A stretch of 64,000 bases of DNA, from positions 5,828,001 through 5,892,000 of the forward strand of contig NGZR01000002.1 of the NCBI GenBank assembly GCA_002197995.1, written 5' to 3'. How positions within the stretch are numbered: position 1 is the stretch's first letter; each line of letters starts with the position of its first letter. Positions 26,401 through 38,609 of the stretch are shown one piece after another. The DNA comes from Gaeumannomyces sp. JS-464 (Eukaryota > Ascomycota > Sordariomycetes > Magnaporthales > Magnaporthaceae). The position numbers were made by a program, and so were the translations under genes. The notes beneath the pieces are model-generated. The model was not told the origin of the DNA, made no database searches, and saw nothing but the letters and a program-made list of their open reading frames with translations.

Positions 26401-27659
26401 CTAGGTTCTCTCTACTGCATCTTTCTTGACTTGCCCTCGTCCCACCCCCTCGGACGTGGTTTTCTCTCTCTCTCTCTCACTCTCTCTCCATCCTCCAATC
26501 ACACACCTTTACACTGAGGAATCGACTCATCGGGAACGACGGCAAGAGCGAAACACTTCCTGACAGATCCGTTCATCTACCTCGAGTAGATACTGACAGA
26601 GGTGCGTTCTAATGGAAACCCGGCTTGTCAGATATGCCTGGTCTGCTTTCATGGATCCTTATCTTGCCCCCGTTTTTGGCTATGGCCATGGGCATTCCTG
26701 CCCGCCTCCCTTCACCCTATCGGCGAGAGCGAGAGCAAAAAAACACAATTTACGGTTGAGTCGCCCAGGTGGGCCTCGTATTGGCTCCCTTACTGCGCAT
26801 CTCAGGCATCGCTGCCTGGGTGGCGGCAAGTGAGGTGGCAGTCGATGCGACGGGACTCGATCCACGCCATCTGAAAAGACAACGCGGCCGCGTCTTCCCG
26901 TCTTTGTCGCTCGAGCTTAGCTTCGTTTTGCGAGCTGCCGCTCCACCCCACCCAAAAGAAAATTCCCAACCGCGTTCCTGACTTCCCCCGCCCGCCCTGA
27001 GCCAAACCCAGGCCCTCTGTCCCACCCCCCCCGGCAAAGCCTTGGGGCGGGCATGACGTGCGGCTTATTGACCCAGTGCCGATTTCCTTGTCCGCATCTG
27101 GATTGATAGCCCCAAGCATCCCTTTTCACCAAGTACCCAGCACCTGTTCTCGTTTCTGCCGATACACTGCACGCTTCCCCAGTGATACCTTTGCTTTCAC
27201 CTTGGTCGCATAGTCTCTCCAGCAAGCAAGACAGACGCAACACCGCATCCGCCCCTCTCCTTTTTGTCCGTCCGTCCACTGGGCCAGGTACCCACCCATC
27301 CAGGTACCTCCCAAACCAGCGTGTAAGTACGCGGGACATGCCTCGGGAGCGGCCCTGGTATCCAGCCGATACTCTGTTCGTCCGGACCCGCCAACAGCGG
27401 CTCGGCGGCTTCGTTGTCGGGATAGTTCCTCTGCGTCTGCATGCTTGACTCCGCATAACGCCGACGTGGGGAGAGGCGACGAGCTAGAGAGATGCGCACT
27501 CCCTCTGGAATTTGTCTAGCCGGCCCCTCGGAGTCTGGCCGCTTGCCTGCTCTGGTTCGGCCAGTGCAGCCTTTGCAGAACGTGGTCTTGAGACTCTCCG
27601 GCATGACACATTCCTTCCGCCTTGGTTTTTTGCTCTCGTCACTCGTCCACACTCGCCAC

Positions 27660-27694
<35 letters not shown>

Positions 27695-28207
27695 ATGACC
27701 TATCCCTGGCTTTCCTCGTACGACCTTCAACTGTTGGTTGTTTGCCAGACTCCGCGATAAACGCGGGCAGGCGAGGAAGTCAGGAAGTGGTCCAGGGCAC
27801 ATCACACGCAAGCCAGGGCTTCAAATCCGATAGGAAGCCCTTATCTCGATCTCAAGTGTCCGAGGCGGTGAGCTCTCTGACCCGGGGCCTGTGCGACAAG
27901 GTCCCAGATAACCCACCCGCCTCTGATCTGCAAGTGCGCTCGAAGGCATGTGTAGCTTCCGCAGGGGCTATTGTTTGGCACTTGCTGCCGATACGGCCCC
28001 GGATATTCAGCCCCCATTCTCGCCTTCGTATCTTTCTGTTCATGACTGTCCGTCCCCCCTTGTCCGCACTTATAAGTAGCATCCCCCTTCGCTGGGGCCG
28101 TCACGATCAGCATCCGCATCCCATACAGACCTGGGCCACGCCCCTGCTGTTTCATTCTTTCTCTCCATCGTCCATCTGCCCCATCTTATATTGATTTTAT
28201 ATCCACA
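23471..28207. other. 4.7-kb gene-free region upstream of GDH2
   Basis: The longest stretch without a recognisable protein. It holds CCTACC/GGTAGG motifs (23741, 24595, 25197-25220, 25630), CT-rich blocks (26330-26520) typical of a strong fungal core promoter, a CCAAT box near 26495, and a run of 32 C at 27661-27692. Open frames here are short and lack codon regularity. The second half could be a long GDH2 5' leader, perhaps with a leader intron, or a non-coding RNA locus; neither can be shown from sequence alone. Confidence 0.55.
27661..27692. repeat. C32 homopolymer
   Basis: Thirty-two uninterrupted C residues on the + strand, about 515 bp upstream of the GDH2 start codon. The length is as written in this sequence; runs of this kind are often mis-sized in assemblies. 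Confidence 0.9.
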
Positions 28208-31200
28208 ATGCTCGCCATCCAGACCACTAACCTGCCCGTGGATAGATTCCCGGATTATATAGACGCGTTTGAGCTTTCGGGAGTGCCCATCATGTCGACG
28301 CCCGCAGCAAACCCAGCCCAGAAGCTGCTGAACAAGGTCAAGGATGAGCCATCTCGCCATCCTTCTCCCCAGCCGACGCACTTCAGCGTCCCTCACCTGG
28401 CCAGGCTCAACGGCAATGGACACAGGGTTCTGAGGTCAGCCACTGTTGGCTATGTGGCTCCCGAATTTGGGGGCAAGGTGGAGCAGATGGAGGAGGGTAC
28501 GTTGAAGGGTCGCCGAATACCTTGTTGCTGTTTCGCCTGCTGACACCTGCTATAGTTAAGAGACTTATCCTGGAGGCGGGCTGGATTCCCGAAGCCGTAG
28601 TCGAAGCCCAGATCACTTGGTTCTACAACGAGCTGGGCATCGATGATGTCTACTTCCAGCTGGAGGCCCCAAGGTGGTCGCCAACCACATCACTTCGCTA
28701 TATGCTGCCAAGGTTGCCGCCTTCTCCAGGGAGGACAAGCGTGAAGAGATCCGGCTCGATATGGAGGCGTCAGACCACGCCATCTACATCGACACAAGCG
28801 AGCCCGGCCAGAGCGCCATTGACGGCCCGCGCTACGAGACGCGCCTAGAGGCCAAGTACCTGGACGGCAACGACACCAGCCGCCGGTTCCGTGTCGAGAC
28901 CTTCCGATCGCCGGGTGTTCTGGGACAGAACGCTGCCAGTGGCGCGAGTCTGCGATGCTACTTCGTCTACCAGTGCACTTTTGTCGATTCCAACGCAGAG
29001 CCGACCGAGACGCGGCTCGAGGTTATCAGCGACCGCATGTTCCTGGCCAAGGCGACGAAGAACACCAAGCAAATTTACCAGGAGATCATTGAGCTGGCCG
29101 TGAACCGCACCGGGCCCGTCATCGAGGTGTTTGACATCGAAGACTCACCCGAGAAGCGCCTGGTCGTGGCCTTCCGCTCGCGCACCGCCCGCGGCATCTT
29201 CAGCGCCCTCAGCGACCTGTACCACTACTACGGTGTCACTAGCTCGCGCAAGTACGTCGAGCAGTTCTCAAACGGAATCACCGTCATGAGCATCTACCTC
29301 CGTCCAGCCCCCAACCTGGACGGCAAATACCCGCCCATCGAGCAGTCGATCCACCAGATCACCAAGGAGACGTCGCTGCTGTACTGCATCCCGCAGAACA
29401 AGCTGCACGGCCTCTTCGCCACGGGCGAGCTGAGCCTGCAGGAGGCCATTTACGGCCACTGCGTCTGGGTCTTTGTGCAACACTTCCTGAACCGGCTTGG
29501 CTCCGAGTACGCGTCGTTGTCGGAGGCGCTCAATCCCAAGAACAACGTGCACGCCGAGATCCTGTCCAAGCTCAAGCGCCGCCTGCGCACCGAGACATTC
29601 ACGCCCGACTACATCCTTGAGATCATCGCGTCCTACCCCGGCTTAGTCCGCGCCCTGTATGCCTCCTTCGCCAGCGTGCACCTGAGCGTCGGCCCCGGGT
29701 TCGAGCGCGACTCGATCGCGCCCACGCCCGCCGTCGAGGTGCTGACAGACGCCCGGCTGAAGGACCGCATCACCAAGGAGGTGTCCAATGAGCACGAGGA
29801 GATGGTCATGACGGCGTTCCGTGTCTTCAACAATGCCGTGCTCAAGACCAACTACTTCACGCCGACCAAGGTGGCGCTCAGTTTCCGGTTGGACGCGTCG
29901 TTCCTGCCCGACATTGAGTACCCCAAGCCGCTGTACGGCATGTTCCTCGTCATCACATCCGAGTCGCGTGGCTTCCACCTGCGCTTCAAGGATATCGCGC
30001 GTGGCGGCATCCGCATTGTCAAGTCGCGCAGCAAGGAGGCCTACTCCATCAACGCCCGGAACCTGTTTGACGAGAACTACGGGCTTGCCAGCACGCAGCA
30101 GCGCAAGAACAAGGATATTCCCGAGGGCGGCTCCAAGGGCGTTATTCTGCTGGACCCCAAGCAGCAGGACCGGGCGCGTGAGGCATTTGAGAAGTACATC
30201 GACAGTATCCTCGACCTGCTGCTACCGGCCGAGACGCCCGGTATCAAGAACCCCATCGTGGACCTCTACGGCAAGCCAGAGATTCTCTTCATGGGCCCTG
30301 ACGAGAACACGGCCGACCTGGTGGACTGGGCCACTGGCCATGCGCGGGCGCGCGGTGCTCCTTGGTGGAAGTCCTTCTTCACGGGCAAGTCGCCCAAGCT
30401 CGGCGGCATCCCGCACGACTCGTACGGCATGACGACACTGTCGGTGCGCGAGTATGTCAAGGGCGTCTACCGCAAGCTGGAGCTGGACCCATCGACGGTC
30501 AAGAAGATGCAGACGGGCGGCCCAGACGGCGACCTAGGCAGCAACGAGATCCTGCTGTCCAACGAGAAGTACACAGCCGTCGTCGACGGGTCGGGCGTGC
30601 TCTGCGACCCCAACGGCATTGACATCGACGAGCTGCGGAGGCTGGCACGCGCGCGCGTCATGATCTCGCACTTTGATATGTCCAAGCTCAGCCCCGAGGG
30701 CTTCCGGGTGCTCTGTGACGACACCAACGTTACACTGCCCAACGGCCAGACCATTTCCAACGGCACCGCATTCCGCAACACGTACCACCTGCTTGACACT
30801 GGTCTGACTGACATGTTTGTGCCGTGCGGTGGCCGGCCAGAGTCGATCGACCTGGTCTCAGTGGGCCGCCTCATCAAGGACGGCAAGTCGGTCATACCGT
30901 ACATGGTCGAGGGCGCCAACCTCTTCATCACGCAGGACGCAAAGCTCCGGCTCGAGGCGGCCGGCTGCGTTCTGATCAAGGACGCCAGTGCCAACAAGGG
31001 CGGCGTGACATCATCGTCGCTCGAGGTTCTGGCCTCGCTCAGCTTCGACGACGAGGGCTTCGTTAAGCACATGTGCCATGACTCGGCTGGAAACGCGCCC
31101 GAGTTCTACAAGCAGTATGTCAAGGAGGTGCAGGCTAAGATCTGCGAAAACGCCCGGCTTGAGTTCGAGGCCATCTGGCGTGAGCACGAGCAGACGGGTG

Positions 31201-31598
31201 TTCCGCGGTCGATCCTATCGGACAAGCTGTCGGTAGCCATCACGACGCTGGATGAGGAGCTACAGCACTCGGAGCTGTGGACTAACGACAAGATCCGCAC
31301 GAGTGTTCTTCTCGACGCGCTGCCCAAGCTGCTGCTGGACAAGATCGGGCTCGACACCATTATGGAAAGGGTGCCCGACAAGTACCTCCGCGCCATCTTT
31401 GGCAGCTACCTGGCGAGCCGCTTCGTCTACGAGTTCGGCTCATCCCCGAGCCAGTTCTCCTTCTACGACTTGTGAGTTCTTTCTGTTGCTTCGAGCTACT
31501 TTAGGCCCTGACAATCTCTGCCCCCTTCTATCTTTTGTGAACCTTGCTAACCTCATGTCTTTTATAGCATGGCGAGGAGAATGTCCAAGCTCCAGTAG
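28208..31598 (+). CDS. GDH2: NAD-specific glutamate dehydrogenase (large, about 115-120 kDa type), one frame break
   Basis: Oxidative deamination of glutamate to 2-oxoglutarate and ammonium; catabolic nitrogen enzyme. Exons 28208..28496, 28556..31471 and 31568..31598; about 1078 residues, normal for the large fungal type. The 59-bp first intron joins EE-VKRLILEAGWIPE in phase 1, and a last intron joins FYD-F-MARRMSKLQ, giving a tiny 31-base terminal coding exon. At about 28670 one C seems to be lost from a C run, between YFQLEAP and KVVANHITSLY. From there more than 900 codons read without a break. Recognisable blocks are GGSKGVILLDPKQQ, the catalytic-domain FKDIARGGIRIVKSRSKEAY, MGPDENTADLVDWATGHARARG, SYGMTTLSVREYVKGVY, and the NAD-domain EGANLFITQDAKLRLEAAGC. 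Its 3' end converges on FEX1. The 5' side is a very long gene-free region. Confidence 0.95.
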
Positions 31599-32096
31599 TC
31601 ACTCAAGCGGGATAGTTCTTTGCTTTTGTTGATTTGACTCGCAGCTGCTTCAACGAAGGACATCGTTTATTTGCAGAACACTTTTAATTCTTGAGAGGGA
31701 TTTCCTCGCATGTCTTTTTCCTGTCATTTTTACTGTTTGCTACATGCTTCACGTTCTGCAGGGGTTTCTCCAAAATGTTGGAAGAGATTGAAATATTCTG
31801 GCTGAGACTCGAAAGAGGAAAAAAAAAAGGCGACGTGTCTTAGAATTGAAATCGGCAATATAGACCAAGGAAACACAGGGCATATTTACTTGTAGAAGAA
31901 GAAAAAAGAAAGCGCGACAAGATGGGAGACATCGATGCAACAGAAGAGGTACACGTGGATGCGTGAGGAAGCCAGAGATGGATGGACTTTTGAAAGATTT
32001 TTGTTGCAATAAAGCCTTCCTTATTACTTTCATTTTGATATTCCACGTTTTTGTAATTTCATTATTTGAAGCTGGAGCGAAGTGATTAGTCAGTGG
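31599..32096. other. Convergent 3' spacer GDH2 / FEX1
   Basis: About 500 bp, AT-richer than its surroundings (31660-32070), consistent with two 3' UTRs and polyadenylation regions. No coding signal. Confidence 0.55.
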
Positions 32097-33388
32097 TCAG
32101 TATATGCAATACAGCCCCAGGCCTCCTGGATGGGACCATGCAAGACCACCCATAATAGCGATAGCGACAAGAAGAGCCACGGCGATACTTGATGCGCCAT
32201 ACACGTAGGCGTCGCGTGTGCGACGGCGGGCCAGCTCGGCCAGCTCAGCAACCCAAGTAGATACGGTGGTGAGGCAGCCGCAGAAGCCGTCTTCGACTCC
32301 CTGCAAGACTAAGCAGCCAACCAGGCCGCCGAGGCGGGCGTGGCCGAGGTCCCAGGCGACAGCCAGCACGGCAGTGCCTGTCGTGTTGGCCAGGAAGGTG
32401 CCAAGGGGGAAAGCGGGCGACAGGCGGCCGTTGAGAGAGGCGGAGAGGTAGAAGCGGGCCAGGCAGCCGAGGGGCGCAAAGGCGAGGGCAAACAGCACCT
32501 GGCCGCGCAGCCACGTGTCGGACACGGGCACGACGGCGGCGAGCACGACGGAGGCCAGCCAGGAGGGCCAGGCAACGGCCAGCGTGGCACAGTTGAGGAC
32601 GGAGCGGACGGGGCCGTCGCGGGGCAAGGCAGGGAGGGCGGGCTTCAGGGCCTGGGCGAGGTGGGCGCCCGAAAAGAGGCCGGCGAGCGAGAGCGAGACG
32701 GTGGCGAGGAGAACGGCGAGGAATGCCATGAAGAGGCGACCGCCACTGGCGTCATTGTTGTTGCTGGGCAGGCCGGGAGCGGCGGCGGCGGCGGCGGCGG
32801 GAGGCGGGAGACCGTTGACGAGGGCCAGGAAGGCGTCCCTGGTAAAGGAAGAGAAGGATGTGAAGGAGCCGCAGAAGCCGGTGGTCAGGCCAACGTAGAG
32901 AGGCGTCTTCTTCGTCGGAGCTGGTATTGTCGGAGCTGGTATTGTCGGAGCCGTCGTCGGAGCTCCTGCGGCGGCCGCACCCGTAGGCTTGCCGGGTTGT
33001 TGGGTAGACTCCAGGTCCGAAGTGCTGTTGTCACTTGGCGAAGACGGCTCGGCGGCGGTGGCGGGGGGCTGGGGCGGGGCAGGACGCGGTCGTCGGCCAC
33101 GAGGCCAAAGACGAAGCTGCCCGCAAAGTTGGGCCACACCGAGGCGAAGCTGACGGGAGCGCCGGGGTAGCTGGTGAGGGCCTGCAGGGCCAGGCGGGCC
33201 AGTGTGCCAAGCAGCGCGAAGAGGACCAGGTACGAGAGCGTGTAGGCCTCGGCGGCCACTGCTTGTGCATCCGCGGGCCATGGCCGTCTGAGGGCGGCGC
33301 GTCTCCGCATCGGTACGTAGGTGGTCGCAGGGGTGCTCAAAGGGCCAAGCTCGGGAGGGCCGGGCGGCCTGCTGACCTTGGTGGTCAA
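32097..33388 (-). CDS. FEX1: Fluoride exporter FEX (tandem CrcB domains), one frame break in the linker
   Basis: Plasma-membrane fluoride channel that keeps cytosolic fluoride low; fungal FEX proteins contain two fused CrcB-type domains. The first half (start 33388) has YLVLFALLGTLARL and NFAGSFVFGLVAD, the CrcB N-terminal pattern with its conserved Asn and Gly. The second half has FCGSFTSFSSF, RFYLSASLN, FPLGTFLANTTGT and GVEDGFCGCLTTVSTW, i.e. two copies of the G-F-C-G-x-x-T-x-x-S signature, then a final transmembrane helix and stop at 32097. The halves lie in different frames. The change falls at about 33060-33090, in G/C runs coding for a Pro-rich linker. The linker also contains a 15-base tandem repeat (32916-32960). 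Total about 430 residues with eight or nine hydrophobic segments. Divergent from FUR1. Confidence 0.9.
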
Positions 33389-34453
33389 TTCGGTTCAGTC
33401 CAGTGCCAGGACGAGCGAATACATGCGCTGTTTACTCTCCATGCGTCCCTCGACGGAGTGGCTATTGGTTGATCGTAAAAAAAAAAAAAAAAAAAACGGT
33501 TAAACATTTGCACCTGGGCGTCGGCGGCGACATTGTTGAGAAAAATGCGACACGAGGCCATTCTAGAAATCGCACGGGGGCCATCCCCTGTGGTAATCGG
33601 AGCAAGGCCCATTCCGTCGGTCGGGTCTTGATTAGCGTTGCACTTTAGGTCAGGTTGGTCATGGGGCCTGTTGAGCAGCACCAACCTACCTATGCTCACT
33701 AACTGAACAGCACAGTGCGTGCGGTGTAGCTGGCTGTATTGATCTTAGGCATGGGCGGAAGTCAGTGGGGATCTTGTGCAGCTGGACCACTGAGATTGCG
33801 CTGGAGTCCAGCTCCCTCACCCCGCCTCCAAGCGTGCATATGTGGAGTTGCATTGAGTGCCGCTACTTGTCTCCGAGATACCTCAGCTTTTCCATCCTAC
33901 CTACGTAATACCTACTCCACCCCATTCCCAGAGCTCTGTGCCCTTTTACGGTCATTTGGTCTAGATTGGGGAACCCAGCGGCACCTAGGCTCATGCCCCT
34001 ATCTCAGCGTCGGCCCTAGTATCTAGCATGCTGCCCACTCAGGTAGTGCTGGCCGGATGAGGGCTACCTGCAGGCAGGTACCATTGGGGTACCATTAGAA
34101 AGTACCACCCCTAGGTACCGTTCTGGGCTGCGTCGGCCCGTTCAAACAAACAAAGGCGGCGGCGCCGCCTTTCGGTCAACTGCCCGCGCTTTATCTGCGT
34201 CTCCCCTACCGCCATCTTCACTCTCTTCTCTCCCTTCGTAAATGCGCTCCTCCCTTCTCCCTAGCCGCGTAGCCTGGATCAGCACTCAAGTGCTCTTAGA
34301 GTTCTAAGTACTTCCACGCTGCTAGTCACGTAACGCCCGAGGTTATCTCTCTGCTGCCTGCCGCCCACAGACAACTGTCTTGAGCACTCTGTCTCCCCTC
34401 CCTAGTCCTTACTCCGTCTTCAGCCCGACAGGATAGCGGATAAGGTCGAGACA
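33389..34453. other. Divergent promoter region FEX1 / FUR1
   Basis: About 1.06 kb with a poly-A tract at 33478-33496 and a dense group of GGTACC / CCTACC motifs (33895-33915 and 34066-34125). No gene seen. An upstream coding exon of FEX1 cannot be excluded. Confidence 0.55.
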
Positions 34454-35321
34454 ATGAGCCTTCCAGCCAACATCCACGTTTCCAACCACCCGTGCCTCGT
34501 CGCCAAGCTCAGCCAGCTGCGATCCAAGTCGACGACGGCAAAGGAGGTCAAGAACCTCGTCCATGAGATATCACTTATCGTCGCCTGCGAGGCCCTGGCT
34601 TCCAGCGTCTCCGCGGTTGCCGCGCACAAGGTGCGCGGCTAGAGAGGCTTCGTCCGAGTTTCGCATGCCTGACTGCTGACTGATCTTGGCCTCGCACCTG
34701 GCCCGGGAAACAGGACGAAACCCCCATCGGCTTCGAGTACACCGCGAGCCGCATATCTCCCGAAACGCTGTGTCTGGTCCCCATCCTGCGGTCCGGTCTC
34801 GCCATGATCGAGGGTTGGTCTCTCCTGCATGCTCCGTTGCCCTTGACACGGTCCGCTCAAGGAACTGCTGCTGACCTTTGGGGGCCCGGCTCCCTTCTGC
34901 TCCCTGTGCAGCCGTCCAGACCTTACTGCCCGAGCCGGTCCCGGTCCACCACCTGGGCCTCTACCGCGAGCCGACCACGCTCGAGCCTGTCGAGTACTAC
35001 AACAACCTGCCCAACCACCTGCCCGGTGCCGGGGGCGCGTCCGAGAGCGCCGCCCCCAGCCTCATATTCATCCTCGACCCTGTCATCGCTACGGGCGGTA
35101 CCTGCGCTGCCGCAATACAGACTCTGCGCGAGTGGGGGGCCCGCCGCATCGTCGTCCTCAGCGTTATTGCCGCCGCCGACGGTATCAAGCGCGCTGCCGA
35201 GGAGTCCGAGGGTGTTGAGATATGGGTCGCCGCCGTCGACCAAGAACTCACCAAAGAAGGCATGCTTCGCCCAGGCCTGGGCGATGTCGGCGACCGTTTG
35301 TTCCTCACCGTCGGCAAGTAA
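34454..35321 (+). CDS. FUR1: Uracil phosphoribosyltransferase
   Basis: Pyrimidine salvage enzyme converting uracil and PRPP to UMP; cytosolic. Exons 34454..34630, 34714..34813 and 34912..35321; 228 residues, intact frame. N-terminus NIHVSNHPCLVAKLSQLRSK is the typical UPRT opening. TPIGFEYTASRISPETLCLVPILRSGLAMIE follows the first junction, and LGLYREPTTLEPVEYYNNLP precedes the PRPP-binding loop LDPVIATGGTCAAAI near 35077-35120. The second intron has the less usual donor GTTGGT. Loss of this enzyme class gives 5-fluorouracil resistance in fungi (established knowledge). Divergent from FEX1; its 3' end lies only about 185 bp from the LIG4 stop on the other strand. Confidence 0.95.
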
Positions 35322-35505
35322 CCAGTGGGCCCCCTCGGCCCTCCACCGCCAGGCATAGGCCAGCCGCCCAGTGCCTAGGCCTAGCTTAGCTACCTAGTTG
35401 TTTGGGCCGCCTGTTGATGGTGGCTCAATGCATTGTGGCTTGTCTGGCCCACCGGCTGGCCCCTAGCCTGTTGCTTGCTACCCTTACTAGCCTAAGAGAG
35501 CTCAA

Positions 35506-38500
35506 TCACTGCGGCGCGAACATCTCTTCGTCCAGCCTTGTTGCTTCTTTCCAGCTCTCCTTGACCCACTCCTGTGACACAATCCGCGGCGGCCGCCGCA
35601 TCGAGCTTGTTGCATGCCGCATCTCGGCTGCCAGCTCCCTGCCAACAAGCGGGTCGACAGCCGCCGGGTCAGCCACCACAACTATGTGGGTGACGCCACA
35701 CCTGTCGAGGTCATCCGCGATGGTTCCGCCCCGAACAGCACGTATTTTGTAGCTGCTCCAGTGTGAAGGCGGGCGTGCCGGTAGACCCAGCGCAGTGGAC
35801 CAAGCACCGCTGGAACATCAGACCACGGGCCGGCCCGCCCGTCTCGCTAAGCAGCTCCAGCACATGGTGCATGTCATCTTCGTCCGCGCCCTCGTCGTGG
35901 TCCTGCTGACCCATGCCTTCCAGTATTCCCCCAATCTCCTCGGCCTCCAGATCCCGCATGTAGCTATCCCCGAACGCGTCAATGCTCTCTTCTGCGAGCC
36001 GCTGGTGGACTCGGAGGCGTGCAAAAGGTGCCGCTCTTCGAGTGGGAGCACAAATCCACCGCCTCCCTGCGCGAGGCAGTCCATAATCCACCTTGGACGG
36101 ATGATGTCCACATCACCGTCCTGCTTGATCAGACTTGCCACTTTGACCACGTTTTTGTCCGCAATCAGGCGCATTGTGTTGGATTTAGGATCCGCCTTCT
36201 GCGAAATTCTTCCACCGTGGCTCTTGACCAGCGTCTCGAGCTGGGCCTTGGTCCGGCGCGCCGGATGGAGCGACTCTGACAGCACGCAGAAGGTGACTCC
36301 CTTGAATAGCCTCGCTGTTTTGGCCGCCGCGTTGGCCCTGACACCCAGCTGGTCGGCGCCCGCCGGCATCGCGGCCGACGTATCCTGGCCGACAATGACG
36401 AGCTCTCGTCGCGCCTTCTTCCGGGCCGGGCGCCTACGGTCCTCAATCTTCATTTCTGTCTTCTCTTTGACTTTCTGCTCGACCTCCTCCCGAAGCCGCA
36501 AGAAACCATCCACGTCTAGGGCCGAGTCCCAGCTTCTGTCAGACTTCAGGCCGCGAAACCTTGGAAAGCGCAGTGTCACCTTCATGCCGAATTGGTCCGA
36601 CGGTCCGACGCTGGCCGCCTTGATAGAGATTACGACCGAGTCCTTAGGCCGGATCCAGATGTCGGGTCTTTCGTACTGAAACTTGTCGCCGCCGCCGAGC
36701 TCGATGTACTTGCTGGGCGGGTTGTTGGCATCCCATTCCATCCATTTGCCCTCCGTCAGGTGTCGGATGTGAGCGTAGTCTTCAGCCTTGAACCCGCCGC
36801 CGACCTTGCAGATGCTGATACACTTCTCCGGGTCGATGCCGGCCTTGACGTGATTCTCTCCTACCCTCAGCCCGCAGAGGAAGCTGGAGACGGTGCCGCC
36901 CCGGCGCCCCGATCCAAAGTAGCCGCCAATGACGAGGCAGTCGAGAGACTCGCCATACTCATCCATATACTCGGCTTGACCTTGAGCCAGTCGTCGTTGC
37001 GACTGTTGAGCCGGTAACTAGACCGAGGGTTCTTGAGTACCAGACCCTCGGATGCGTCGGCGATGACCTGGCGCAGGAGGGGCTCGATGGCGTCGTGCGA
37101 CGTCGCCTTCTCGTAGGGGTGTATCTCGAGCCTTCGGTGGACGCCACGGACCGCGCCGTCGAGGGCACGGCGGCGATCGCGCAGCGTGTACTGGGTGATG
37201 GGCTCGTCATTGAGGTACAGAATGTCGAAGACGCGAAACAGAGGCCGCTCGCTGCTCTCGTCCAGAGGCATCTTCTGGCCCAACCGGGCAGCGGTCTTGA
37301 GGGTACCAAAGGCCACCATCTTGTCGAGCTTGGGGTCCCAGGTGACCATCTCTCCGTCCAAGATGAGGTTTCTCACGCGCGGCTCAAAGGCGCCGCCGAG
37401 GTGCTGGGTGAGGGCCGAGTTGCCGTCCTCGAGGCTGCTGCCGTAAAGATATGTGTACTCTTTGCCCTTGCGCGACCAGAAGCAGAAGCGCTTGCCGCCA
37501 GGCACCGAGTCGTCCTCAATCATGTGCATCTGCATGCGCTCACCGTCAAGCTTCTCCTCAATCCAGAACTCTGGGTCATCGTCTGTGGGTCGCATGTGCG
37601 TGACCATGCGCTCAAAGGATTCAGGCATCTGGAACTGGGCGAGCTGCGGCTGGAAGCACTGCATAGGCGTAACGCCCGTATCCTCTTGCTCGAGGCGCAC
37701 GGAAGGATCATACAGCTCCCAGCAGACACGGCGCAGGCTTGAGCTGACGCTAAACAGAGCCTCGCCGTCCGGATGCCACATGTCAAGGAAAGTGCGCTCC
37801 GAGGCGCCGACCTTCATCTGCCGCAGCACGATGCGAACCAGCCACATCACTTCCTCGGCGTTCATGCGCTCGTAGAAGACCTGGAAGATGGGCAGCTGCT
37901 CTGCCTCGCCCGAGGCGGCGGACAAACGGTCGAGAAGGGTGTTGACCTCGGCAATGCGCATGTCGCCGGGGCAGAGCGCATTTGCCTCTTGGACAAGATT
38001 TCGAAGCAGCGGCCGGCAAAGTCACCAGCCATGCGGCTGGCAAACGTCCGACCGGGGAGCTTCCACCTGAGGAGGCTGTGGCCGTCCTCGGAGTCACTCG
38101 ATATCTGCATCAACTTGACGAGCAGCTTGCCAATGGTGCTCTCCTTGAGCCCGTAGACGCCGCGGTCGCGATCCTTGTCCGGAAGGATCAGGCGCAGGGC
38201 CGGGTAGAAGTCGTTGCCGACCTCGGCGCGCCAGCGTGCAACAAAGCGCTGGATGATGAGGCGACGCTGCTCGTGGGGCGACAGTTTGGACGGGCCCGCC
38301 TTACGCCGGGGAGGGCCGCTGGCGCCCCGCGACGTCTTGTTCTCGTTCAGGGGGTTAAACAGGTGGGTGAACAGGTCTGAAAAGACCAAGGTACAGGAGT
38401 GGTTTCTCGGGCGGTTCGGAAACCTGCGCAGCGCAGCCGGTCGGTGCATGTTAGCAATGGTCCTCGCCGCGGCCGGGCTGGGGTAGGTTTTACTTGCGCA

Positions 38501-38609
38501 GGTCCTCGACGCCTACCGATCCGCCGTACTGCATCCGGTCCTCCTCCTCCGCCTCCCGCGAGGGGATAGGCGAGGGTCCGGCCGATTCTTGACGCTTGAC
38601 ACGAGACAT
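35506..38609 (-). CDS. LIG4: DNA ligase IV (non-homologous end joining), several frame breaks
   Basis: ATP-dependent ligase of NHEJ, working with XRCC4/LIF1. Exon 1 is 38609..38494 (MSRVKRQESAG, acidic EAEEEDRMQYGGSV). A 70-bp intron (GTAAAA...CGCAG) joins LRK-FPNRP, and exon 2 begins at 38423. In order: DNA-binding domain, adenylation domain with the active-site KxDG motif as EEKLDGERMQ near 37540-37560, LILDGEMVTWDP, GLVLKNPRSSYRLNSR, DWLKVKPEYMDEYGESLD, OB-fold FLCGLRVGE, then two BRCT domains (first near 36300-36050, second 35770-35520, ending RIVSQEWVKESWKEATRLDEEM). About 1010 residues. Frame changes are needed near 37985, 36965 (one G missing in KPEY), 36005 and 35760. Each side of every break carries family-specific sequence, so it is one gene. 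The C-terminus was recovered by translating past the break. Confidence 0.92.
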
